A stretch of DNA of 64,000 bases from SZUA-430 sp034440175 (GCA_034440175.1 JAWXBO010000003.1:5337-69336), one strand, 5' to 3'. Shown: positions 43,234 through 52,548, numbered from the stretch's first letter. Notes: generated from the letters alone by a model not told the origin. Made by a program: numbers and translations.

Positions 43234-43608
43234 ATGGATGCCAGTGCCAAGACTGTTCTGATCGTGGAAGACAATGAGCTCAATATGAAGCTCTTCCACG
43301 ACCTGCTTGATGCGCATGGCTACCGGACGATCCAAACCAGGGACGGTTTGGAGGCGCTGGATCTGGCCCGCAAGCATGTTCCGGACCTTATCCTGATGGA
43401 TATCCAGTTGCCGGAAGTGTCGGGGCTGGAGGTGACGAAGTGGCTCAAGGAAGATGAAAAGCTGAAAGCAATTCCCGTGATCGCGGTCACTGCATTTGCC
43501 ATGAAAGGCGATGAAGAGAAGATCCGGCAGGGTGGGTGTGAGGCGTATATTTCCAAGCCCATATCAGTGATGCATTTTCTCGAGACGATCCGCAAGTTTC
43601 TGCACTAA
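43234..43608 (+). CDS. divK: Single-domain response regulator DivK
   Basis: This 124-residue lone receiver opens KTVLIVEDNELNMKLFHDLLDAHGY. The phospho-acceptor Asp is in DLILMDIQLPEVSG (about residue 53), with the conserved Thr/Ala and Lys in VIAVTAFAMKGDEEKIRQGGCEAYISKP. DivK controls DivJ/PleC and, through DivL-CckA, the CtrA pathway that sets cell fate and division. I use the ATG at 43234, giving the usual 124-125 residues. It is followed after 12 nt by pleD, the conserved pair. Confidence 0.95.
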   Translation: MDASAKTVLIVEDNELNMKLFHDLLDAHGYRTIQTRDGLEALDLARKHVPDLILMDIQLPEVSGLEVTKWLKEDEKLKAIPVIAVTAFAMKGDEEKIRQGGCEAYISKPISVMHFLETIRKFLH

Positions 43609-43620
43609 CGAGTTTCTTCC

Positions 43621-44985
43621 ATGACCGCGCGCGTTCTCGTCGTCGATGACATTCCAGCCAACGTCAAGCTGCTCGAGGCCAAACTCGGTGCGGAGTATTT
43701 TGACGTTGTGACTGCACATTCAGGCGAGCAGGCGCTGACACTGATCGGCAAAGAGCTGCCGGATATCGTCCTGTTGGACGTGATGATGCCGGGCATGGAC
43801 GGTTTTGAAGTCTGCAGGCGTATCAAGGCAAACCCTGCGACGGCGCATTTGCCGGTCGTCATGGTGACGGCGCTGGATCAGCTTGCCGATCGCGTTCAGG
43901 GGCTTGAGGCGGGTGCGGATGATTTTCTGACCAAGCCGGTCAACGATGTTGCTCTGTTTGCGCGCGTGCGAAGCCTGGTTCGCCTGAAGACGATGGTGGA
44001 CGAACTTCGTTTGCGTCAGGCCACCGGCGAGAGCATGGGTTTGGCGGAGGCGGAGGGCCCGGCGTTTATCGCGCAGCCCGGGCGGGGGCGTATTCTGATC
44101 GTTGAAGATCGCGACCAAAGTGCGCAGCGGATTGCTAACGCGCTGAGTGGCGAGCACGACATCGATCTGGTTCCGCAAACGACGGAAGCCATCATTCGGG
44201 CCAAGGGCGGTGATTACGACCTCGTGATTTCGAGTCTGTCGCTGGACAAGCAGGACGGGTTGCGGTTTTGCGCGACGCTGCGCAGTCTCGATACGACCAG
44301 GCAAACGCCCATCCTGACGATTGTGGATGAGGGCGACGTGAAGCGTCTGGTGCGGGCGCTGGATATCGGCGTCAACGACTATTTGATGCGGCCTATCGAG
44401 CACAACGAGCTGATTGCGAGGGTTCGTACGCAACTCAGGCGCAAACGCTATTCGGACCGGCTGCGCCAATCGTTGCAGCTAAGTCTGGAAATGGCGGTGA
44501 CCGATCAGCTGACGGGCTTGTTCAACCGGCGTTATATGTCCCGGCATTTAAATACTCTGATGTCGGACAACGCGGGCAAGCAGGTTTCGTTCCTGTTGCT
44601 GGACGTGGATTTCTTCAAGCAGATCAATGACACCTATGGCCACGATGTCGGTGATGAAGTTCTGCGCGAGTTCGCGGCCCGGATCTCGGCGAATGTCCGT
44701 GGCATCGATCTGGCGTGCCGGTACGGTGGCGAAGAATTCGTGGTGGTAATGCCTGATACTGATCTGAGCTTTGCCTATATGGTGGCCGAGCGGTTGCGGC
44801 AGTCAGTGGCTGACTTTCCGTTTGCCATCAGCGCGGCGGCGCGCCAGGTGCCTGTGACGATCTCGATCGGTGTGGCGGCAAGCGGTGGCGGTGATACGCC
44901 GGAGGTGTTGCTCAAGCGCGCCGACCAGGCACTCTACCGGGCCAAGCGTGACGGCCGCAATCGCGTGGTCGCAGACGCGGCCTAG
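43621..44985 (+). CDS. pleD: Response regulator diguanylate cyclase PleD
   Basis: The 454-residue protein has two receiver domains (about residues 1-120 with DIVLLDVMMPGMDG, and 150-270) and a C-terminal GGDEF domain. The active site is RYGGEEFVVVMPD, with an RxxD inhibitory site (RGID) just before it. Phosphorylation drives dimerisation and c-di-GMP synthesis, promoting the motile-to-sessile polar transition. Co-transcribed with divK. All catalytic residues look intact. Confidence 0.96.
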   Translation: MTARVLVVDDIPANVKLLEAKLGAEYFDVVTAHSGEQALTLIGKELPDIVLLDVMMPGMDGFEVCRRIKANPATAHLPVVMVTALDQLADRVQGLEAGADDFLTKPVNDVALFARVRSLVRLKTMVDELRLRQATGESMGLAEAEGPAFIAQPGRGRILIVEDRDQSAQRIANALSGEHDIDLVPQTTEAIIRAKGGDYDLVISSLSLDKQDGLRFCATLRSLDTTRQTPILTIVDEGDVKRLVRALDIGVNDYLMRPIEHNELIARVRTQLRRKRYSDRLRQSLQLSLEMAVTDQLTGLFNRRYMSRHLNTLMSDNAGKQVSFLLLDVDFFKQINDTYGHDVGDEVLREFAARISANVRGIDLACRYGGEEFVVVMPDTDLSFAYMVAERLRQSVADFPFAISAAARQVPVTISIGVAASGGGDTPEVLLKRADQALYRAKRDGRNRVVADAA

Positions 44986-44993
44986 GCCCAATC

Positions 44994-45161
44994 CTACTTG
45001 ATTTTGCCTTCGGTATATTCGACGTGCTTGCGCACGACGGGATCGTATTTGCGGCATTTGAATTTGTCGGTCATCGTGCGCGAGTTCTTCTTGGCGACGT
45101 AGAAATGGCCGGTGCCCGCAGAAGAATTCAGACGGATTTTTATGGTTGTTGGTTTGGCCAT
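44994..45161 (-). CDS. rpmG: 50S ribosomal protein L33
   Basis: The 55-residue protein MAKPTTIKIRLNSSAGTGHF onwards matches L33, including FYVAKKNSRTMTDKFKCRKYDPVVRKHVEY. It is the zinc-free form without the CxxC pairs. I take the ATG at 45161; the frame is open to 45188. It is convergent with pleD, as in other alphaproteobacteria. Confidence 0.96.
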   Translation of the reverse strand: MAKPTTIKIRLNSSAGTGHFYVAKKNSRTMTDKFKCRKYDPVVRKHVEYTEGKIK

Positions 45162-45215
45162 GATGGTCTCGGTTCGGACTTCTTGCACAATAGAATTGGG
45201 AGGGGTGCAAACTAC

Positions 45216-46415
45216 TCATCCGGCGTTTGAAGTCAATTGCTTGTTGGGGCGTGGAAAGGTCGCGGTGCGATAGGTGACGACGCCCAGGAAAACCGCAGAA
45301 ATGAGGCCCAAAACAACGGGTAAACCGTGCGGGTTCCACAGGTCGATGGCGATGCCACCCAGGCCTGGACCTGCCAAAGTGCCGAGGGCGTAGAGAATTG
45401 AGAAGGCGGCATTGGCTGCTGCAAGCTGGCCGCCGCGGAAATTTGAGCCCAGATGCGTCAGGCCAAGCGCATAGATCGCGGCGACGAATCCTCCCCAGAT
45501 GAACACAAGCGCGAGGGCCCAATAGCTGACGCCACCGGCGAACGGAAGCAGGGCCGCGCCAACGACGCCAACACTGGCACACAGCATCATGACGTGGCGG
45601 CGATCGGTCTTGTCGGCGAGCCAGCCCAGCAGCGGGACCAGCAACATGTTGCCGAGGCCCCAGGCGGTGATCAGCAAAGTCGCGGCATCTTCCTTTGAGC
45701 CTAGGCGCACGGCGTAAACGGTGAGGAAGCTTGCAGCACACATTTCTATTGCGCCGTAGGCGAGGCCGGCTGCGGCTGCAGACGGTGAACTCCAGACGAA
45801 TGAGAACATGGCGCCGGCGCTGGCATGCTCGACGGGCGGGACAACGCGGTGAGCCGCGATCAGGGGCAGCATGGCCAGAAGCATCAACACAGCACCGGCG
45901 ATGAAGGGTTCCCATCCGGTGGTTCCGAGTGATTGAATGATGATGGGACCAAGGGCGAATCCGGCGGAGACGATTGAGGCGTAGATGGCGATCAAGCGGC
46001 CGCGCATGGCGTCCGTCGCGATCTGGTTAATCCAGACTTCGCTGACCAGGAACAGGCCCTGAAGGGCACCGTTCAACGTGAAGCGGAGCAGGAACCACAG
46101 AGCCAAATCGTTGGAGGCGCGAAAGCCGAGCAGCGATATCGCTGCTACAACATAGCAGGCGATGAGAAAGCGCACGGTGCCCAGACGCGCGGCGAATGCC
46201 GGAATGAAAGGCGTGAAGGCAAGCATAGCGACGGCGCCAAACATGGCGTTGGCGCCGTTCAGCGTGGCGGAGATGCCGTTGCGTTCCAGGATCAGCGAAA
46301 GAAGCGGCAGTGACAATCCCATGCCCAGGCCGTTGGCGAAGATGCAGGCATAGACGGCCGAGAGACTGAGCGCGCGGTCGCGGCGAGACAGGCTTGCCGG
46401 TTCAGCGGGGTTCAT
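45216..46415 (-). CDS. Major facilitator superfamily transporter
   Basis: The 399-residue protein has about 12 membrane spans. The TM2-3 loop contains AFAARLGTVRFLIACY and the middle loop resembles the MFS_1 YcaD group (SEVWINQIATDAMRGRLIAIYASIVSAGFALGP). The substrate is unknown. The ATG at 46415 overlaps the 3' end of the NUDIX gene by 14 nt, indicating coupling. The rpmG-MFS-NUDIX order is widespread in alphaproteobacteria. Confidence 0.88.
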   Translation of the reverse strand: MNPAEPASLSRRDRALSLSAVYACIFANGLGMGLSLPLLSLILERNGISATLNGANAMFGAVAMLAFTPFIPAFAARLGTVRFLIACYVVAAISLLGFRASNDLALWFLLRFTLNGALQGLFLVSEVWINQIATDAMRGRLIAIYASIVSAGFALGPIIIQSLGTTGWEPFIAGAVLMLLAMLPLIAAHRVVPPVEHASAGAMFSFVWSSPSAAAAGLAYGAIEMCAASFLTVYAVRLGSKEDAATLLITAWGLGNMLLVPLLGWLADKTDRRHVMMLCASVGVVGAALLPFAGGVSYWALALVFIWGGFVAAIYALGLTHLGSNFRGGQLAAANAAFSILYALGTLAGPGLGGIAIDLWNPHGLPVVLGLISAVFLGVVTYRTATFPRPNKQLTSNAG

Positions 46416-47073
46416 GCTTGGCGCTTTGCAGCGGCTTGTTGCGCCGGTAGCGGAAGAACGGCGTGGCGCGCGTAATGCCCTGTTCGGCCTGTACAAGCTC
46501 AGTGAGGATGAATTTCGTCACGTCGATAACTGGCAGGGACAGGGTGTTGGCGAGGGCGTACCAATCGAGATCAAGTAACTCGCCGTTGCTTTTCAGGTCA
46601 CCCGTCAAACTGTCACCGTCGGCTAGAAAGAAACGGGCATGAAAGCGGACCGGCGCCGATGCCGGGGTGATGGCGCGGCCGAGAAAGCGCAAGCGGTCGT
46701 GCGCCGGGGCGATGCCTTGCTTGGCAAACTCGGTCCAGGCGCTTTCGCTGGAGCCGGTTTGTCCGGGTGAGGCCAACAGGAGACCGGTTTCCTCGAAGGT
46801 CTCGCGGATCGCTGCGGTGGCCAGGCCCTGGGCCAATCTGGGGGTGCAGCCGCCACGGGCGCAGAGCTCGTTGAGCGTGCGTTCGGTCAAAGGGGCGCCG
46901 GGCGCGATTGTCTCGTCGCTTTTGTCCAGGCGTCCTCCGGGAAAAACATAGGCGGCTGGAAAGACGGCGCGTGCAGGCCTTCGCCCCATGAGGATTTGCG
47001 TGACGCCGCTGCGTTGGCGCGTGAGCACAAGTGAAGCGGCGTGGCGCGGGCGGACAGGGCGCGGGGGTATCAT
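46402..47073 (-). CDS. NUDIX hydrolase
   Basis: This 223-residue protein has a NUDIX box with an enlarged insert: VFPGGRLDKSDE near residue 50, and RExxEExGL as AIRETFEETGLLLASPG (about residues 87-103). It is of the long NUDT19/RP2-like type acting on CoA or nucleotide diphosphate derivatives, but the substrate is uncertain. The start overlaps the SPFH gene stop (ATGA). Confidence 0.87.
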   Translation of the reverse strand: MIPPRPVRPRHAASLVLTRQRSGVTQILMGRRPARAVFPAAYVFPGGRLDKSDETIAPGAPLTERTLNELCARGGCTPRLAQGLATAAIRETFEETGLLLASPGQTGSSESAWTEFAKQGIAPAHDRLRFLGRAITPASAPVRFHARFFLADGDSLTGDLKSNGELLDLDWYALANTLSLPVIDVTKFILTELVQAEQGITRATPFFRYRRNKPLQSAKHEPR

Positions 47074-47933
47074 GCGGTGGCGGCCGGGATGACGGGTTGG
47101 GCACCCTCGTCGCTGAGCAGGACCAGCATCATGTTGGAAACCAGCACCGCTTTCTGGGCCGAAGTCATGTCGGTGATGCCTTCACTGTGAAAGCGGTCGA
47201 GCGCCATTTTGACCATGCCGATGGCGCCGTCGACCATTTTTTCGCGCGCCTGGATCAGGGCTTCGGCCTGCTGGCGGCGCAGCATGATCGAGGCGATTTC
47301 CGGTGCGTAGGCCAGATGGGTGATGCGCATTTCCAGGATCTGCAGACCCGCGATGTTGACGGAGCGTTGCAGCGATTCCTGCAAGAGATCCGAGACAGCG
47401 GCGGTGTTGCCGCGCAGCGAGACGTGCTCGTCTTTCTTTTCGTCGTAGGGGTGGGTTGAGACGACATCACGCAACGCCATTTCGCATTGGGTCTTGATGT
47501 AGCTTTCGAAGTCGTCGACGTCGAAGGCGGCCTGGGCCGTGTCGCGCACGGCCCAGCCGACGACGGCTGCGACGTCGACCGGGTTGCCGATCTTGTCGTT
47601 CACTTTCAGTGTTGGGGTGGTGAAGTTGCGGACGCGCAGGGAAAGTTTTTGCTTGGAGAAAAACGGATTGACCCAGTTGAAGCCTTCGCGGCGCACGGTG
47701 CCTGTGTAGCGTCCGAAAAGTGTCAGGACCGTCGCCTCGTTGGGTTTGAGGATCAGGAAACCGATCGACAGAATCCCTGAGATCACGATCAACGGCACGC
47801 CCAAAACCGGGCGGCTGACGAGGGCGAGGCCTGCCAGAAACAGGGCCAGGGTTATGAGCAGCATCATCCAGCCTGAGGCCGGGTTGGCGATGAGATTTTC
47901 CTTTGAAGGCAGAGCGAGCTTGGTGTCGGTCAT
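47070..47933 (-). CDS. SPFH/Band 7 domain protein
   Basis: This 287-residue protein has two N-terminal hydrophobic segments (SGWMMLLITLALFLAGLALV and PLIVISGILSIGFLIL) and a stomatin-type SPFH domain (EATVLTLFGRYTGTVRREGFNWVNPF; VGWAVRDTAQAAFDVDDFESYIKTQ). A C-terminal coiled stretch (MLRRQQAEALIQAREKMVDGA) follows. SPFH proteins form membrane microdomain scaffolds and regulate membrane proteases. I place the start at the ATG at 47933. The frame upstream runs through the leader element and is not coding. Confidence 0.9.
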   Translation of the reverse strand: MTDTKLALPSKENLIANPASGWMMLLITLALFLAGLALVSRPVLGVPLIVISGILSIGFLILKPNEATVLTLFGRYTGTVRREGFNWVNPFFSKQKLSLRVRNFTTPTLKVNDKIGNPVDVAAVVGWAVRDTAQAAFDVDDFESYIKTQCEMALRDVVSTHPYDEKKDEHVSLRGNTAAVSDLLQESLQRSVNIAGLQILEMRITHLAYAPEIASIMLRRQQAEALIQAREKMVDGAIGMVKMALDRFHSEGITDMTSAQKAVLVSNMMLVLLSDEGAQPVIPAATA

Positions 47934-47999
47934 CTTGGGTCCTTGGTGCCGGGATTTGGGCGTATCTGCATGGATATTCGTGCTCAAGTCGAGTGATGG

Positions 48000-48211
48000 T
48001 GTCCTGTTTTTCGTGAAAAACGGCAGATTTCCGGCGCTTTTTTCAAGACAAACAGGACAGCGGACACTGTCCCAAGTGCACTGTCCTCTTTGTCCTGTCT
48101 CATTTGTCCTATTCCAGGTTTGGACGCAATTTCCCGCGAGGGCTGCAAAGCCTTTCTGAAAAACACATTCACTTGTCAAGTCGCAGCGCCCGGCAGAACC
48201 TCCGCCGGGCG
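48000..48211 (-). repeat. Leader element copy B, upstream of the SPFH gene
   Basis: This is the second copy of the element at 14055-14265, read on the minus strand. Parts in order: a hairpin CGCCCGGC/GCCGGGCG (48211-48187), CTGCGACTTGACAA, 71 nt of unrelated spacer, the GGACA block (first GGACA at 48109), and the GGAAATCTGCCG-TTTTTC-CGA block ending in AGGACA (48005-48000). That end is 72 nt before the SPFH start. The remaining gap to 48657 carries REP hairpins and no convincing gene. Confidence 0.8.
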
Positions 48212-48472
48212 AAACAGGAAACACAAAAATATGCACAATCCACGCCCAAGAACATAAGTGGAACTTTCTGACGCCTTTGTCAAGTGGGCTGGAATGATGA
48301 GCATATTTTGACGCATGGCGAGGTTCGGGCGCGTGAACATGGACATCCACACCAGCGAAAAGATCCGGGAGTTTTCGCGGCGCGGAAATTGGGCCGGCAG
48401 GCTCGGGCTGCCGCCGGGCGCAAAAGCGTCCGCTCCGCATTCGCTGCAGGGCGCGAAGCTCCGAGCGCTTTC

Positions 48473-48594
48473 CTGGGAGCGCCGGCATCCTGCCGGCACT
48501 TACTTTTTCACTTCAACAAAGAGCCGGCAAGATGCCGGGGCTCCCGGGAAAAAGGGCCGGCAGGATGCCGGCGCTCCCAGGACGCGCTCCCAGG
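48473..48594. repeat. REP-type palindrome cluster
   Basis: Three related hairpins and a partial fourth share the core GCCGGCA-N3-TGCCGGC and a flanking GCTCCCAGG/CTGGGAGC arm. They lie at 48473-48497, 48521-48548, 48554-48581 and 48584-48594. This is a typical repetitive extragenic palindrome cluster. Confidence 0.75.
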
Positions 48595-48657
48595 AAGTTT
48601 GCTCTCAGCCTCCCGGCGGGCGCGGTGGTTTTCCGGTTGGGACCGGCTGCGTCTCGA

Positions 48658-48798
48658 TCAGGCATCACCCGGATCGATGCGATTGTCGGCGTTCGGCTTG
48701 CTGCTCGAGATGGTGGTCGCAGCCAACGCGCCGTCGGCGACCAGCGCCAATGCGCCCAAGGCAAGGACGCTGGTGCAGACAAGTGACGTGAGTTTCAT
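48658..48798 (-). CDS. Small exported protein (46 residues)
   Basis: The frame is too short for routine calling. ATG at 48798 has AGGAG 7-11 nt upstream and encodes a clear signal peptide (MKLTSLVCTSVLALGALALV then ADGALA). The predicted mature peptide is about 20 residues and polar (ATTISSSKPNADNRIDPGDA). The function is unknown. Confidence 0.5.
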   Translation of the reverse strand: MKLTSLVCTSVLALGALALVADGALAATTISSSKPNADNRIDPGDA

Positions 48799-49089
48799 GG
48801 GAGTGCTCCTGTTATGGGCAGATCATGCACAAACTGGCCGCCCGCGCATATAGTCGCGCCGGCATGCGCGGCGGGCGCGTTCGACAACCGCCGGGCGAAG
48901 GGGGGGCTCGTCGCGGGGATAGCTGCATCGCCTGGTTTCTACCGCTCTGGCGGTGCACACGGCCTCTTGAATTCCTCGAAGTCAGGCACTTTATGTGCCG
49001 GCGGTGTTGGATTTTATCGACAAATTCTGCCAATCTGTCGATGGCTGCAACGCAGTGTTCCAGCGGGTTCGCTCTAGCAAGGTGTGACA

Positions 49090-50136
49090 ATGTTTCGGGT
49101 GGTTCTCAGCATCCTGGCGGTTCTCATTTTGGGCATTGTTGGGCCGATCGTTGCGGGGGCGATGCGCCACTATGAACCCCTGCCCGCTGCGCCTTTGGCG
49201 CAAGTTGATGCAGCATCAACCGGGCTGGCTGCCCGTTCGGATCATCGGTTCCGCTGCGGCGATACATGGTGCGCGGGCACGCTTTATTTGCCGCGCGGTG
49301 GAGCGATACCCCCGGCGGTCATCATGGGCGGCGGCTTTGCCGGGACGCAAGATGTTGCGCTTCCCGAATTTGCAGCGCATCTGGCGGAGGCGGGAATTGC
49401 TGTCTTTACTTTCGACTACAGATTTTTTGGCGCCTCGGGTGGTGCTCCCCGGCAGTTGGTGGACCCAAAGGCTCAACTTGCGGATTGGCACGCGGCGATC
49501 GCGTATGTGTCGCGTGAAGCTTCGGTCGATGGGCGCAGGCTTGCACTGCTGGGTGCGTCTCTCGGCGGAGGACACGCGCTGATCGCCGCGAGCAAATCCG
49601 AAAATGTGACGGCGGTTGTCGCAATGGTACCGTTGGTCGACACGCGCGTTGAAGCGCAAGCCGGCTATTTTGGTGCGGCGTGGCTCGCGCGATTGCTGGC
49701 GTCTGCGTGGGGCGATTTGTGGCTCGCGGGGCTTGGCGGGGACGCTTTGACGATCCCGGTTATGGTGCCCCATGGCCAATTCGGAATGATTGTTGACGAC
49801 GCGGCCTTTGCTGCCCAGAAACAACTTGCCGGATCAAGCCCCACTTACAAAAACGAAGTTGCCGCCCGCTCGATATTCACATTCGATGATTTCAACCCTG
49901 CGATACAAGCAGCCGGTTTGGACAAGCCCGCCCTTTTGATCGCGTCGAAGACGGACCGGTTTGCACCGTTTTCCGCATCGGCGGCATTCGCGAGCAAACA
50001 GCGCAACCGTCAACTCATTGAAATTTCATGCGATCATTTTGAGGTCTACACGCCGCCATGTTCGGACAAAGCACGCGGGGCAGTGTTGGCGTTTTTGCGG
50101 ACGCATTGGTCGCTCGAGCCGGTGTCGCCGCGGTAG
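49090..50136 (+). CDS. Alpha/beta hydrolase, membrane-anchored or exported
   Basis: The 348-residue protein has an N-terminal hydrophobic segment (VVLSILAVLILGIVGPIVAGAM). The alpha/beta hydrolase domain has an oxyanion-type VIMGGGFAGTQD, FTFDYRFFGASGG and the nucleophile Ser in LLGASLGGGHAL (GxSxG). A late Asp is in LIASKTDRFAP and a His in ISCDHFEVY. The triad looks complete. The substrate is unknown. The ATG at 49090 is preceded by AAGGTG. Confidence 0.82.
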   Translation: MFRVVLSILAVLILGIVGPIVAGAMRHYEPLPAAPLAQVDAASTGLAARSDHRFRCGDTWCAGTLYLPRGGAIPPAVIMGGGFAGTQDVALPEFAAHLAEAGIAVFTFDYRFFGASGGAPRQLVDPKAQLADWHAAIAYVSREASVDGRRLALLGASLGGGHALIAASKSENVTAVVAMVPLVDTRVEAQAGYFGAAWLARLLASAWGDLWLAGLGGDALTIPVMVPHGQFGMIVDDAAFAAQKQLAGSSPTYKNEVAARSIFTFDDFNPAIQAAGLDKPALLIASKTDRFAPFSASAAFASKQRNRQLIEISCDHFEVYTPPCSDKARGAVLAFLRTHWSLEPVSPR

Positions 50137-50439
50137 TGCCATTTTTCTCGCGCCTGAAAAAGAAGACCTTGTCGCCGGCACCCGGCGCGCCGCATTTGTT
50201 CAGGCTGAAATTCGCCCCAAAGCAGCCGGTCGATGGCCAACCGCAGTACAGGGGACCCCGGTTGCCCAGTTGCCATCGAAGAGAAAAAATTGTTCCGGCC
50301 GAAGCCGTGACCCGTGCCCCATTTCTCGCCGATAGAGCTTGCCACACCATTGGAAGCATTGCTGCACCAAGCCGCTGGCAGGTCCTATAATAGTGCAATT
50401 GAATGATACTTCCACGTATGAGGACCAAAGGGCCACGCC
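50137..50439. other. Intergenic region, 303 nt
   Basis: I see no gene, hairpin or motif that I can support. Frames across it are short and without ribosome binding sites. Confidence 0.5.
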
Positions 50440-50934
50440 ATGACAAAGCAAATGAAGAGGGTCGCCACATTTGCGACTGCACTGGCAGGAGTTGTCTCGT
50501 TGACCTCGCTGTCGTGGGCGCAATCATTCTGCGATCAAATGAAAACAATCGTCGCAGCGGCACCGCAATTTGTTTCGCTCAGGGGAGAAGCAGAAGGCAT
50601 GCAATTCCACGGCTCGCTCAGACTTGAAGGCACCACGCAGTGTGAAATTCGCAACAAGTCCGACCTGGACGAGAACTGGCAGCCGCTCAACGAGAAATGG
50701 GCCTACGAATGCCTGTGGGAGAAGATGGCCCCAGGCGCGCTTCCCGCACTCAAACGTCTCGTCGAGGTGTGCCTGCCGGAAGCCCGATACAGCGACAGCT
50801 CTCCGCTTGGCGAGAAATTTGCCAATTTTACCGGTGGAGTTTTTCGTTTCGGCGAAAACTCAATCGTGACGGACTATAACAAAGACACTAACCAACTCTG
50901 GCTTACGGTCCTTCCCGCAGGCGTGGAACAATAG
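50440..50934 (+). CDS. Exported protein of unknown function
   Basis: The 164-residue protein has a signal peptide (MTKQMKRVATFATALAGVVS then LTSLSWA) and four cysteines in the mature part (SFCDQMK, TTQCEIR, YECLWE, EVCLPEA) that could pair in the periplasm. I recognise no family. It is monocistronic and convergent with the TPR lipoprotein gene. Confidence 0.7.
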   Translation: MTKQMKRVATFATALAGVVSLTSLSWAQSFCDQMKTIVAAAPQFVSLRGEAEGMQFHGSLRLEGTTQCEIRNKSDLDENWQPLNEKWAYECLWEKMAPGALPALKRLVEVCLPEARYSDSSPLGEKFANFTGGVFRFGENSIVTDYNKDTNQLWLTVLPAGVEQ

Positions 50935-50960
50935 CGGCAACTGGTTACGGCCCCACCGGG

Positions 50961-52301
50961 CTATTTCGCTGGCGCAATTCCAAGCTTCGCTTCTATCGTC
51001 GCAAGATCGGCCTGGAGCTTTTGCGCCGCCTGCATGTCGGCCCGCCCCTCCGCCACATTGCCAAGCTGGGTTTTTGCAGCGCCCCGTCCGTAGAGCGCTA
51101 CTGGATACTCAGGCCATAGTTCTAGTGCACGATCGTAGTCGCTGATGGCATTGCGCCAATCGCGGAGATGGAAATACGCATCGCCGCGCGTGTTGTAGCT
51201 CGCCGTAACACCGTTCTCGGGCGAAAGCTTGATCGCTTGGTCGCAGTCCGCGATGGCGCGGCGGTAGTCGCCCTTGCCGATAAAGGAGCGGGCGCGGTCC
51301 ACGAGTGTTTCGGCGCTTTTCGGTTGCAGCTTGATGGCGTGATCGAAGTCTGAAATCGCGGCAGCCCATTGGCCCTTCGCATGACGCGCCTGGCCGCGAT
51401 AGCTGAAATAAAGAACCTTGCCCGGCCTCTGTCTAATCGCACGGTCGAAGTCGGCGATGGCTTGATCATGTTGGGCCGCAAGATAATAAAGCGTGCCGCG
51501 GCTGAAATAAGCCTCGGCGTGGTTGGGCTTCAGCTTGATCGCCTGGCCGTAGTCCGCGATGGCCCGGTCGCGATTGCTTCCGCTGAAATCATAGGCTTTC
51601 GCACGCTTGAAGTAGTCCTCAGCCAAGTCGCTGCGAGTCTCACGGCCGGATTGGATCAATTTCGTGCAACCAGAAATCTGTAGATCCTGGGCATATCCCT
51701 CCTCAACGAGCGCTTTGCCGTCGCACCATGCGCGCGGATCGCCTGGTTTTTGTCCGCCTGTCAGGCGTGCTTTCGACTCCCGTGCTTCAGTCAGCCCGCC
51801 CTCGGCCATGCCAAATCCCGGGTAGAGCTGCAGTGCTTTCGTGTAGTCGGCGATCGCGCGATCATAGTCACCCTTGCGCGCATAGGTCATGCCGCGAAGA
51901 GTGACCGCGCCGAACGCCTTGGGTTCGAGCCGGATCGTTTGGCTGAAGTCCCCTATCGCTTGATCATAGTCGTGCTTGTGGAAGTAAATCTTGGCGCGGC
52001 TGAAATAAGCATCCGAGTAGTCCGGATTGAGTTCGATCGCCCGATCACAATCGCGGATAGCTGAATCAAACTCTTCTTGCTGTTTGTAGAGCCAACAACG
52101 GTTCTGGAACGCCTCGGCGAGCGTTTCGCCGGTTGCACGCCCGGCTTGTATGACCGCTGTGCAGCCGGCCAATTTGACATCGCCGGTTACTCCGGGACCA
52201 CCCTTGCATTGAGCCCACTCCGTCGACGTGTCTGGCGTCGTACACCCCGCCACAGCCAACAATGCCACCGTAACAACGACCCATGCGATATGGTTTGCCA
52301 T
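50961..52301 (-). CDS. TPR-repeat lipoprotein
   Basis: The 446-residue protein has a lipobox LLAVAGC (Cys near residue 19). It has at least eight tetratricopeptide repeats of the pattern A-x2-Y-x3-G-x3-Y-x3-A-x2-D-x-A-I-x-L-x-P (for example DYSDAYFSRAKIYFHKHDYDQAIGDFSQTIRLEP). Two Cys-bearing linker modules (CTAVIQAGRATGE; CTKLIQSGRETRS) resemble each other, so the protein is an internal duplication. It is probably a periplasmic scaffold anchored in the outer membrane. Confidence 0.85.
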   Translation of the reverse strand: MANHIAWVVVTVALLAVAGCTTPDTSTEWAQCKGGPGVTGDVKLAGCTAVIQAGRATGETLAEAFQNRCWLYKQQEEFDSAIRDCDRAIELNPDYSDAYFSRAKIYFHKHDYDQAIGDFSQTIRLEPKAFGAVTLRGMTYARKGDYDRAIADYTKALQLYPGFGMAEGGLTEARESKARLTGGQKPGDPRAWCDGKALVEEGYAQDLQISGCTKLIQSGRETRSDLAEDYFKRAKAYDFSGSNRDRAIADYGQAIKLKPNHAEAYFSRGTLYYLAAQHDQAIADFDRAIRQRPGKVLYFSYRGQARHAKGQWAAAISDFDHAIKLQPKSAETLVDRARSFIGKGDYRRAIADCDQAIKLSPENGVTASYNTRGDAYFHLRDWRNAISDYDRALELWPEYPVALYGRGAAKTQLGNVAEGRADMQAAQKLQADLATIEAKLGIAPAK

Positions 52302-52548
52302 CTGTCCTCACACGTGCGTTCGGAGCGCCCGTTTCTTCCGACGGTCCATCTTAGCCCAGTCTCAGCTATGATGCCACCTCTTCCTGGTGCCGACTTGGCG
52401 AGAGTTATGGGCATTGTGCACCCGTTGCTGATATTCGCAGGGACCGTGCAGTCGATCGCCGCGAATCGTGAGCGCGCGCGCCGGGCCCGATTTTCGAGGA
52501 CTGGACGGCGTAATCCTTCAAACTGCAAACTGTTATTACGGGGACTAT

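Noticed and set aside
48284..48853. Overlapping plus-strand frames of 158-189 residues
   Set aside because: They read through the REP palindromes and the opposite-strand microprotein and have no ribosome binding site.
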